Assembly (NCBI GenBank): GCA_017460395.1 | Contig: JAFUBA010000163.1 | Span: 1-64,000, forward strand | Length of the DNA stretch: 64,000 nt | Direction: 5' to 3' | DNA from: Clostridia bacterium | GTDB lineage: Bacteria; Bacillota; Clostridia; Christensenellales; Aristaeellaceae | Shown: one piece after another, positions 57,634 through 64,000 of the stretch | Position numbering within the stretch: the first letter of the stretch is position 1 | Layout: every line of letters begins with the position of its first letter | Translations under genes and position numbers: made by a program | The notes under the pieces: generated by a model | What the model was told of the DNA's origin: nothing | The model's database searches: none | The model's input: the letters and a program-made list of their open reading frames with translations, nothing else

Positions 57634-58550
57634 GCTTACCATGTGCCGTTGTCCGGGATCTGCTCCCGCTGTATGCAGAGAAGCTGACGGAGGACGAGAC
57701 GGATAAGCTGATTCATGAGCACCTGCAGACATGCCCCGACTGCCGGAGAAAGCTTCAGGAGATTGAGACAGGGCCGGAGGCTTCTACCGATGCTGAAAGG
57801 CCCCTCAGGGAGCTGAAAAAGGAGATCGGCAGGCGCCGCCTGCTGTCCGCGATCGCCGCGGCGCTGCTTGTGTTCGTTTCAGTCTATGTGTACTTCTATC
57901 ACGAAACCAGCATGCAGCTCATTCCCTGGCAGGACGGCCTGATTGAGGTCCGCGGCATCGAGCAGCGGTCCTATGAGGACGTCTTCGGAAATGCAGGTGC
58001 ATCCGCAGAGCACGAGGATTCCCTCGACGTGCTGGTGCTTCAGCTGGACGGCATTGTCAACGGAACACATGAGTCCGTGTTTGCGGACGATGACGGTACG
58101 CATACCATGCTCCTGCAGGCCTGGAGCTCGTACCATAACATCAGTTCTCTTCTGAGAAACCACCACGAGATGGTCCTGTATCCCGTCCCGGAGCGGCTCA
58201 TCTACACGGCCGGCGGCCAGCAGCAGCTTTTATGGGGTGAGCCGATGAACGGGGGTGCGGAAATTCTCCCGCGACTCGCCCTTGCATTCTATCTTCTTTG
58301 GGCCGCGGGGCTTTGCGTGCTCACAGGCGCGGTCTGGTTCTTCCTCAGGAAGAAGCCCTTCAGCTGGATCCCCCGGCAGGTGTTCCTTCTGTGTCTTTCC
58401 TATGTGGTATCCCACGCCCTCATCCTCGGCACCCGCACGGAAACCTTCTTCATGGAAAAGGACTTCATGAGCATCCTGCTGGTCGCCTGTGCCCTGTTTG
58501 CGTTTTTGTCCGTTGCCTGGCAGATCTTTCTCCAGCAGAGGAAGCAGTAG
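57630..58550 (+). CDS. Membrane anti-sigma factor with zinc-finger (zf-HC2) domain
   Basis: 306 residues. The N-terminus has the anti-sigma zinc site H-x3-C-x2-C in HEHLQTCPDC (near residue 30). One transmembrane helix (about 73-92) follows, then an extracytoplasmic loop of about 120 residues (IPWQDGLIEVRGIEQRSYED onward), then about three more helices near the end. The N-terminal domain would hold the sigma factor inactive until a surface signal frees it. The start is the ATG in the overlap ATGA. The extra C-terminal helices are unusual for simple anti-sigma factors. Confidence 0.85.
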   Translation: MSLPCAVVRDLLPLYAEKLTEDETDKLIHEHLQTCPDCRRKLQEIETGPEASTDAERPLRELKKEIGRRRLLSAIAAALLVFVSVYVYFYHETSMQLIPWQDGLIEVRGIEQRSYEDVFGNAGASAEHEDSLDVLVLQLDGIVNGTHESVFADDDGTHTMLLQAWSSYHNISSLLRNHHEMVLYPVPERLIYTAGGQQQLLWGEPMNGGAEILPRLALAFYLLWAAGLCVLTGAVWFFLRKKPFSWIPRQVFLLCLSYVVSHALILGTRTETFFMEKDFMSILLVACALFAFLSVAWQIFLQQRKQ

Positions 58551-58643
58551 TCTGTGCCGGCAACCACCTATCTGTCATGCATGATCCGGTTCTTCATAGC
58601 GTGCCACAGGAAATGACCACCCGAATCGCTGCGGCATACAAAT

Positions 58644-58686
58644 ACCCTCCGGCGGGACTGAATATCAGGCCCCACCGGAGGGTTTT
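58644..58686. terminator. Intrinsic terminator between convergent genes
   Basis: ACCCTCCGG pairs with CCGGAGGGT across a 22-nt loop, followed by TTT on the plus strand. Confidence 0.75.
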
Positions 58687-58689
58687 GTG

Positions 58690-59880
58690 TCAGAAACCGC
58701 CGCTGCCCTCCACCTTCCAGCCGATCTCAGGACCATAGTCCCGGACGGAGATGTAGGTGAAGCCTGCGTCGTAGTGATGGTACCCGTTGTCGTCATCATA
58801 CTCGGGCGCCGCCCTGAGGTTCCGGATCCCCTTCGCTGCCAGGGGCGAATAGCTCTGATCTGCCACCGTCACATACAGCTGATCATCCCTCGCAGAAAGC
58901 ACACATGCCTGCAGCCAGTGATCGAGCGGCACATAGGTGTTGGCGGCACTTCTGGTTTTCGCCTTTGCCCATGCCTGGATGACCTTCTCGGGCGACATCT
59001 TCGCGGCCTTTTTATCCGCTGCGGTCATCGTGTAATGCTCCCTCAGAACTTCTTCCACGGTTTTTCCTGAAAGCACGGTTTCGGGCGTCTCTCCGCGCAC
59101 CGACAGCATCCACTCTGGCATCTGATCGCAGGTGAGGTAGGCGCCGATCACCCTGTCCTTTTTCCGAAGGACAATGGCGCGCAGAGGAAAGAGGACGGGC
59201 AGATTCCCTTCCTCCTCCTTTTCCAGGAAGAATGAAGAGAAGAGTGCCCCGCGGCAGTGCTCATATGTTCCATAGATTTCTGCCGTGATCGTCTGGCCCC
59301 CGTATTCCGTCAGATCCCAGCCGCCGTCCCGAAGGAAAGGGTCCACATAGGAAAAGTACGTTCCCACGGCGCTTGAGGTTTTGCACTCCAGCTTCTTTGG
59401 CAGCTTGATGCTCAGATCCCTGATATGGTAGGCGGGGGTATAGCCACTGCCTGCAAAGAGGGCCGCCACGTCCTCCGGCACCGAGAAGGAAAGCTTCGTC
59501 TTCCGCCCGAGGTTCAGCTCCGTGATGTGGAGAATCATCATGCCCGCCATGCGGTCAAAGGGATAGACGGTGTCATCGATGATCAGGACATAATCGCTCA
59601 CTTCATTGAGCTGAACATCCACCCGGTACGCTCGCCCTTGAAGCTCCATCGTGACGGCGGAATAGGTCGGATGGTATTCGCTGACCGGTTCCTGTGTCAG
59701 GGCCTCCTCCACGCACGATTGCAGCCTGGCTGCGATCTCCCGGCTGTCGATGGTGAGGCTTTTCACCTCATTTGTCCAGTCGGTCCAGGAAAGCCTGTCC
59801 TCACATCGTGCCTGCGGAAGGGTGAAGAGCAGCAGCAAAAGAAGGCAGCAGAATGTGAAGCAATGCATCCCGCGGGGCAT
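58690..59880 (-). CDS. Exported protein of unknown function
   Basis: 396 residues. The signal peptide (MHCFTFCCLLLLLLFTLPQA) ends at ARCEDRL. The mature part starts with an all-helical stretch (LTIDSREIAARLQSCVEEAL) and continues as mixed alpha/beta with many aromatic residues (TYSAVTMELQGRAYRVDVQL, TYFSYVDPFLRDGGWDL). No enzyme motif is recognised. GGAGG lies eight bases before the ATG at 59880. It lies 76 bp from the next exported-protein gene on the same strand, and the two may form one unit after the MerR gene. Confidence 0.75.
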   Translation of the reverse strand: MPRGMHCFTFCCLLLLLLFTLPQARCEDRLSWTDWTNEVKSLTIDSREIAARLQSCVEEALTQEPVSEYHPTYSAVTMELQGRAYRVDVQLNEVSDYVLIIDDTVYPFDRMAGMMILHITELNLGRKTKLSFSVPEDVAALFAGSGYTPAYHIRDLSIKLPKKLECKTSSAVGTYFSYVDPFLRDGGWDLTEYGGQTITAEIYGTYEHCRGALFSSFFLEKEEEGNLPVLFPLRAIVLRKKDRVIGAYLTCDQMPEWMLSVRGETPETVLSGKTVEEVLREHYTMTAADKKAAKMSPEKVIQAWAKAKTRSAANTYVPLDHWLQACVLSARDDQLYVTVADQSYSPLAAKGIRNLRAAPEYDDDNGYHHYDAGFTYISVRDYGPEIGWKVEGSGGF

Positions 59881-59956
59881 GAAACCCACCTCCATGCGTT
59901 TTTCTGTGGCACCCGTGAACTCCCTGTCATCCAGTATAGCCTTCCGTAGTCCAAAA

Positions 59957-60838
59957 TCAATGGACATCGGTTCCGGCTATGGAAATCGTCACAGACGGCG
60001 CATCGCATTCCGGGAGCTCTTCCAGCGCATAGTACTGCGCGCTCTGTACATAGAGATACCTCATACCCGCCGCACGGTCCTTCAGGATCCCTGCATACCT
60101 GTCCCGGCTCACAGCCTTGTAGTCCCAGGCGCGGGCTTCCGTGACATCTCCCGCCCCGTCCAGCTGCACCTCCGTGACAAGATAGACACCTTTTGACGCA
60201 GAGACCGCGGTTCCAAAGATCGTGATCCCGCTCTCTCCCGCTTCCAGGTCATACAGGCTGAACACCAGTCCGTCAATGGCCATCCGCTTTTGCCATTCGA
60301 TCCGGCCTTCCCCGGAAACATGACGGATGACTGCCTCCCTGTAGTCGTCATCGCCTGCATGCACAAGAAAGGCCCCGCCCTCTTTGTCCCCCGCAAGACA
60401 GCTCCAGCCCCACGGTGCTCGCTCCTCAAGGATGCACGACATGAGGCACCGGCCCTCCCCGGACAGGTGATAGAGCCCCATCAGCGGCGCATCGGTCGTC
60501 TCGTTCAGTGACAGGAGCACAAAATACCCGCCACTGTCGTCTTCCGCGCAGTCCACCATGCCGTCAAATGCTACGTCCTCGCCCGTCAGAAAAGGGATGG
60601 CGAGGCGCAGGAGCTCCACACCGTCCGGATCCTGCACGACAAGGCAGGCAGGATCCGTGCTCATGTCGATGCCGGCGGCAGAGAGAGAATCCATCACCCG
60701 GACATACCGTTTTCCCTGTGCCGCCATCTCCTGCCGGATGGCCCGCTCCTGCTGAACAAAATACGGCTCGTCCGCCAGGCACCAGGAGCATGCTGCCATC
60801 GCGATCAGAAGCAGCAACACAGCGGTCACCTTTCTCAC
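59957..60838 (-). CDS. Exported protein of unknown function
   Basis: 293 residues. MRKVTAVLLLLIAMAACSWC is a signal peptide, with a likely cut after CLADE. The mature domain repeats short strand-turn units (GGYFVLLSLNETTDAPLMGL, GGAFLVHAGDDDYREAVIRH, GESGITIFGTAVSASKGVYL), a beta-propeller-like pattern. No known family is named with confidence. It is followed by the second exported gene at 58690. Both may be secreted accessory proteins of unknown target. Confidence 0.75.
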   Translation of the reverse strand: MRKVTAVLLLLIAMAACSWCLADEPYFVQQERAIRQEMAAQGKRYVRVMDSLSAAGIDMSTDPACLVVQDPDGVELLRLAIPFLTGEDVAFDGMVDCAEDDSGGYFVLLSLNETTDAPLMGLYHLSGEGRCLMSCILEERAPWGWSCLAGDKEGGAFLVHAGDDDYREAVIRHVSGEGRIEWQKRMAIDGLVFSLYDLEAGESGITIFGTAVSASKGVYLVTEVQLDGAGDVTEARAWDYKAVSRDRYAGILKDRAAGMRYLYVQSAQYYALEELPECDAPSVTISIAGTDVH

Positions 60839-60928
60839 GCAAAACCACCTCCTGTGATCTAACGTTTGAAAGGCCGCTTTTCGTGCATTTCCGGAAAGCA
60901 GATGGCAGCGCGAAAATGCTTTCCGGCG

Positions 60929-61660
60929 TCATTTCCCGCAGTAGGCGCGGATGGCCTGATACGCAAACTCTGCCGTGCCATCCCCGCCGCACCTGTCGAT
61001 GCCCTGTGTGAAGTCCCCGCCGCCTGCGTGCATGAGGCCGAGTCCATACAGGACGTCATCCGAGCAGGTATAGAGGTGCTCCGAGATAAACGCCTGAAGC
61101 TTTCGCACCAGATCCTGCGCCTGAGGGCCGGAGGGATCTTCATGCCGAATTTCCCCCATCTCGGCAAAAATGCCCATCATCGCATTGTGGAGCGCGGCAT
61201 TCTCTGCCTGCGTCCTGCCCTTTGCTTTCTCCTCATACTCCCTGTACTCCGGTGTCTTTCCCCAGGACGCTTTGGCCTGAGCGGCATATTCGTCCATCCT
61301 GCTTGTGTCAAACGGTTCAAAATCCATCAGATGCTTCACTCCCATCGCTTTGAGTCCCTGGGCAAGGTCGATCAGGTTCTCGATGTGCTCCTTTTTCAGT
61401 TTCAGGAGCGCAATCTGCTGCTCCAGCGCCCTGCCCCTGTCAAAATCCGGACTGTCGATGATCTCCCTGATGTCCTTCAGCGGAAACTCCAGCTCCCGGA
61501 ACAGGAGAATCTGCTGCAGTCTTTCAAGAGACGCATCATCGTACAGCCTGTAGCCCGATTCGGTGTGCCCTGCGGGATGCAGAAGACCAATGTTGTCATA
61601 ATACTGTAGTGTGCGTATACTCACACCCGTCATCGCACTCACCTCATGCACCGTCCGCAC
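60929..61660 (-). CDS. MerR family regulator of the TipA type
   Basis: 243 residues. The N-terminal 70 residues are a MerR winged helix (HEVSAMTGVSIRTLQYYDNI, GLLHPAGHTESGYRLYDDAS); a coiled-coil dimer helix follows (ALEQQIALLKLKKEHIENLI), then a C-terminal TipAS domain (GKTPEYREYEEKAKGRTQAE ... AAQAKASW) that binds thiopeptide-like or other ligands in known members. The GTG at 61660 has GGAGG seven bases upstream. Its own promoter has the 19-bp MerR-type spacer with a dyad (61690-61720), so autoregulation is likely. The regulated drug or gene is not known. Confidence 0.93.
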   Translation of the reverse strand: MRTVHEVSAMTGVSIRTLQYYDNIGLLHPAGHTESGYRLYDDASLERLQQILLFRELEFPLKDIREIIDSPDFDRGRALEQQIALLKLKKEHIENLIDLAQGLKAMGVKHLMDFEPFDTSRMDEYAAQAKASWGKTPEYREYEEKAKGRTQAENAALHNAMMGIFAEMGEIRHEDPSGPQAQDLVRKLQAFISEHLYTCSDDVLYGLGLMHAGGGDFTQGIDRCGGDGTAEFAYQAIRAYCGK

Positions 61661-61689
61661 GCCAGCACCTCCTCATCTGTGACGATGAC

Positions 61690-61720
61690 ATGATACGCCA
61701 TGACGCAGCGTCAGAGTCAA
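61690..61720 (-). promoter_or_regulatory. MerR-type promoter with 19-bp spacer and operator dyad
   Basis: On the minus strand TTGACT (61715-61720) and TATCAT (61690-61695) are 19 bp apart, the twisted-promoter spacing used by MerR activators. TGACGC-A-GCGTCA (61701-61713), a perfect 6-1-6 dyad, sits inside the spacer. Confidence 0.85.
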
Positions 61721-61880
61721 GGCCCAATTTGCATATGATCCAAAATTTCCGGAATCACCGTCATGCCAGGACCTGGACGGCGCCCACACATTTTCCTCAC
61801 AATTCTGTGCTAAGCTGAAAGGTGCAGAAAAGACAGGACCTGCAGATCATCCTGCTGTCAGAAAAAGGGGCTGCATCGAC

Positions 61881-62582
61881 ATGAACGAAGAAAAACGCGC
61901 AGGCATTCTCGTGATCGACGATGAGAAAATGATCCGGGAATCGGTCTCGGCCTTCCTGAAGAAACAGGGATATACCTGCCATGCCGCATCCTGCGGCACG
62001 GAGGGCCTGATGCTTTTTCAGAAAGGCGGCATCGACTGTGTCCTCCTGGACCTGATGCTCCCCGACATGCCAGGCGAGGAGATCTGCAGGCGCATCCGGG
62101 CTCTCTCCGATGTGCCCGTCATCATGCTGACAGCAAAAAACCAGGAGGTCGACCTCCTGAACGGTTTTTCCCTCGGCGCAGACGATTATGTGGTCAAGCC
62201 CTTCAGCCTGAGGGAGCTGGAGGCCAGGATATCCGCGGTACTGCACCGCTGGCAGGGCCGGGCAAAGGCGGCGTCTTATCTGCGCTTTGGCGATCTCACC
62301 ATGGACGAGCACGCACATGCCCTCAAAAAGCGGGGCGTCCCGGTGGATCTGACGCAGGCCGAGTGGAATATCCTCCAGACCCTCATGCGCGACACGAATC
62401 GGGTCTTCACCCGGGATGAGCTGATCGAGGCCGCCTTCGGTACAGCCTACGACGGCTTCGACCGGGCCATCGACACGCACATCAAAAACCTGCGCAAGAA
62501 GCTGGAGGATGATCCCAAGAGCCCCATCTACATCCAGACCGTCTACGGTCTCGGCTACCGGATGGGAGGTGCGGACAAGTGA
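61881..62582 (+). CDS. Two-component response regulator, OmpR/PhoB family
   Basis: 233 residues. The receiver domain has D13/D14 in VIDDEKM, the phosphorylated D57 in CVLLDLMLPDMPG, and the conserved Thr and Lys in MLTAKNQ and VVKPFSLRELEA. The C-terminal winged helix (LTQAEWNILQTLMRDTNRVF, AIDTHIKNLRKKLEDDPKSP) binds DNA. It accepts phosphate from the histidine kinase encoded next, with which it overlaps by four bases (GTGA). Targets unknown; the divergent gene is the MerR regulator. Confidence 0.95.
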   Translation: MNEEKRAGILVIDDEKMIRESVSAFLKKQGYTCHAASCGTEGLMLFQKGGIDCVLLDLMLPDMPGEEICRRIRALSDVPVIMLTAKNQEVDLLNGFSLGADDYVVKPFSLRELEARISAVLHRWQGRAKAASYLRFGDLTMDEHAHALKKRGVPVDLTQAEWNILQTLMRDTNRVFTRDELIEAAFGTAYDGFDRAIDTHIKNLRKKLEDDPKSPIYIQTVYGLGYRMGGADK

Positions 62583-63979
62583 AGCGCAGCCTTCGTTTTC
62601 AGCTGTCCCTCGGCAACACTCTGATCGTTCTTCTGACCGTGTGCGCCATCTCCCTCTCCGCACGCTTTTTTATCAAGCAGCAGTTTGACCGCTATATCAT
62701 CAGCCAGCAGAGCGCCCATGCAGCCTCCCTGGCCAGCACCATCTCCGCGCAGTACGGCGGCATCCACATGAGCTGGAACGAGGACTATATCCACGGCTTT
62801 GGCATGTACGCCCTGCACGAGGGATACATCATCCGGGTCACGGACCTGGACGGGTGCATCATCTGGGATGCCGAGCATCACGACATGGAGCTGTGTCACG
62901 GCGTCATGCAGGATATCATGGAGCGCATCCACACATCCCGCCCGGAGACAAGCGTTCAGCTGATCCATGACCATCTGCCGCTCACGGATGCAGACGGCGA
63001 AATCATCGGGTATGCAGACATCCAGTACTATGCCCCCAATTCCTCGCACACAGAGGACTTTGCCTTCCTCAATGCCCTGAACCGCATCCTGCTGCTCACG
63101 GGCGCCGTCTCGCTTCTGATGGCCATTCTGATCGGCTTCTGGATGGCCGGGCGGATCGCGCGGCCCATCGCGGCCGTGACAGGGGCTGCCAGGGACGTGT
63201 CCGGCGGAAACTATGACCTTGCACTCCCGGATCACGGGCAGTCCACGGAGCTGGACACGCTGACCCGCTCCATCCGCCACATGGCCGAGAGCCTCAAGAC
63301 GCAGGAGGAGCGCAAGCGCCGCATGACCACGGACATCGCCCACGAACTCCGCACGCCGATCGCCAACATTTCCTCATATCTCGAGGCCATGGCCGAGGGC
63401 GTATGGGAGCCAACATCGGAGAGGCTTCAGGAATGCCACCGGGAGGCTCAGCGCATCGCGGGCATCGTGGGACAGCTGGAGACCCTGCACAGGAGCGAGG
63501 AGCCTCAGGCGCCGCTGGAGCTTTCCAGCGTGTCTGTCGGTGATCTCTGCCATTCCGTGGCTGCCTCCTTTGCCCGGGCCTTCGAGGAGCATCACCAGAC
63601 CTGCCGTGTCGAGGGCGAGGATTTCGCCCTTGAGACCGATGCGGGGAAACTGCGCCAGGTGCTCATGAACCTACTGTCCAACGCCATGAAGTACACACCC
63701 GATGGAAAGGACATTTCTGTCTCCTTTGCGCACACGGAAAAAAATGCCCGGATCCGCGTGGAGGACCAGGGCATCGGCATCCCGAAGGAGGAACAGGATC
63801 TGATCTTTGAGCGTTTCTACCGCACCGACCTCTCCCGAAGCAGAGACAGCGGCGGGGCCGGCATCGGGCTTGCCATCACAAAGGCGCTGGTGGAGCAGCT
63901 GGGCGGGGAAATCCATGTGGAGAGCGAGGAGCACCGGGGCAGCACCTTCACCGTGACACTCCCCATGAAAAAATCCTGA
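62579..63979 (+). CDS. Membrane sensor histidine kinase
   Basis: 466 residues, starting at a GTG that overlaps the regulator stop. One transmembrane helix near residues 10-28 and a second near 168-190 bracket an extracytoplasmic sensor of about 140 residues (SAQYGGIHMSWNEDY and onward). A HAMP segment, HisKA (H255 in DIAHELRTPIANISS), and HATPase_c with N-box LLSNAMKY, G1 DQGIGIPKEEQ and G2 GGAGIGLAITKAL follow. It should phosphorylate the preceding regulator. The signal is unknown. Confidence 0.95.
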   Translation: MKRSLRFQLSLGNTLIVLLTVCAISLSARFFIKQQFDRYIISQQSAHAASLASTISAQYGGIHMSWNEDYIHGFGMYALHEGYIIRVTDLDGCIIWDAEHHDMELCHGVMQDIMERIHTSRPETSVQLIHDHLPLTDADGEIIGYADIQYYAPNSSHTEDFAFLNALNRILLLTGAVSLLMAILIGFWMAGRIARPIAAVTGAARDVSGGNYDLALPDHGQSTELDTLTRSIRHMAESLKTQEERKRRMTTDIAHELRTPIANISSYLEAMAEGVWEPTSERLQECHREAQRIAGIVGQLETLHRSEEPQAPLELSSVSVGDLCHSVAASFARAFEEHHQTCRVEGEDFALETDAGKLRQVLMNLLSNAMKYTPDGKDISVSFAHTEKNARIRVEDQGIGIPKEEQDLIFERFYRTDLSRSRDSGGAGIGLAITKALVEQLGGEIHVESEEHRGSTFTVTLPMKKS

Positions 63980-63999
63980 CATCGTGGTATAGTCAGGAA
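63975..63999 (+). other. Hairpin at the window end, possible start of a terminator
   Basis: TCCTGAC and GTCAGGA form a 7-bp stem around an 11-nt loop at the kinase stop codon. The window stops before any T-run could be seen; TATAGT inside might instead be a -10 box. Confidence 0.3.
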
Positions 64000-64000
64000 A

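Noticed and set aside
1..64000. tRNA, rRNA, CRISPR arrays, intact insertion sequences and riboswitches
   Set aside because: No cloverleaf, conserved rRNA stretch, regularly spaced repeat, transposase motif or conserved aptamer core was found by reading; a covariance-model search would be needed to exclude small RNAs.

Overview
The window looks like chromosomal DNA of a Gram-positive anaerobe of the class Clostridia, possibly from gut or rumen. This is inferred from GC-rich coding sequence (by eye, not computed), strong GGAGG-type ribosome sites, many one- to four-base gene overlaps (ATGA, TAATG), and families typical of that class: DUF1848, DUF1349, TIGR04076, a class M sirtuin, ferredoxin-type aldo/keto reductases, and many N-acetyltransferase and methyltransferase singletons. 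No rRNA, tRNA, CRISPR array or intact insertion sequence was seen.

Layout. 0-3.2 kb: the first codons of a MATE exporter, a divergent LysR regulator, an acetyltransferase and an exported SH3-domain protein. 3.2-7.4 kb: a zinc-type ABC transporter operon read leftward, headed by a Fur-family (Zur-like) repressor gene whose consensus promoter carries a 7-1-7 palindrome. 7.4-10.2 kb: a metallo-beta-lactamase/rubredoxin fusion, a 52-residue membrane protein, a ferritin-like protein with a decayed di-iron site, and a TetR regulator. 10.3-17.9 kb: a long leftward series of closely packed genes (hydrolases, sugar nucleotidyltransferase, PHP phosphoesterase, aldo/keto reductase, acetyltransferase, DUF1349, Xre regulator). 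18-25 kb: an exported protein, then a nine-gene leftward operon of small-molecule modification and repair enzymes ending in a zinc macrodomain protein. 25-32 kb: a more AT-rich accessory stretch with a broken papain-like gene, two nitrilases, a copper-chaperone-like gene, a DUF234-type ATPase and an ORF6N phage-gene remnant. 32-44 kb: a tocopherol-cyclase-like gene divergent from a B12-type radical SAM gene, a second DUF234-type ATPase, an esterase, an SGNH hydrolase, an ArsC/Spx-like gene, a second aldo/keto reductase, PhzF, a class M sirtuin coupled to DUF1848, and a MATE exporter. 44-50 kb: a glycan operon (GH78, GH2, esterase). 50-57 kb: an ADP-ribose and nucleotide-end cluster (two RlaP-type nucleotidyltransferases, an ADP-ribosylglycohydrolase, a calcineurin-like phosphoesterase, a bacterial PARG), followed by a radical SAM-Nudix fusion. 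57-64 kb: an ECF sigma/anti-sigma pair, two exported proteins, a TipA-like MerR regulator with its own 19-bp-spacer promoter, and a two-component system.

The best candidate for an undescribed system is the 50-57 kb cluster. It puts two nucleotidyltransferases, a phosphoesterase and two unrelated ADP-ribose-removing enzymes around one divergent promoter. The same 64 kb also hold a zinc macrodomain, a class M sirtuin and two Nudix domains. Together they suggest reversible ADP-ribosylation, and perhaps RNA-end or nucleotide repair, as a theme. No ADP-ribosyltransferase toxin was recognised, so the source of the modification is unknown apart from the sirtuin.
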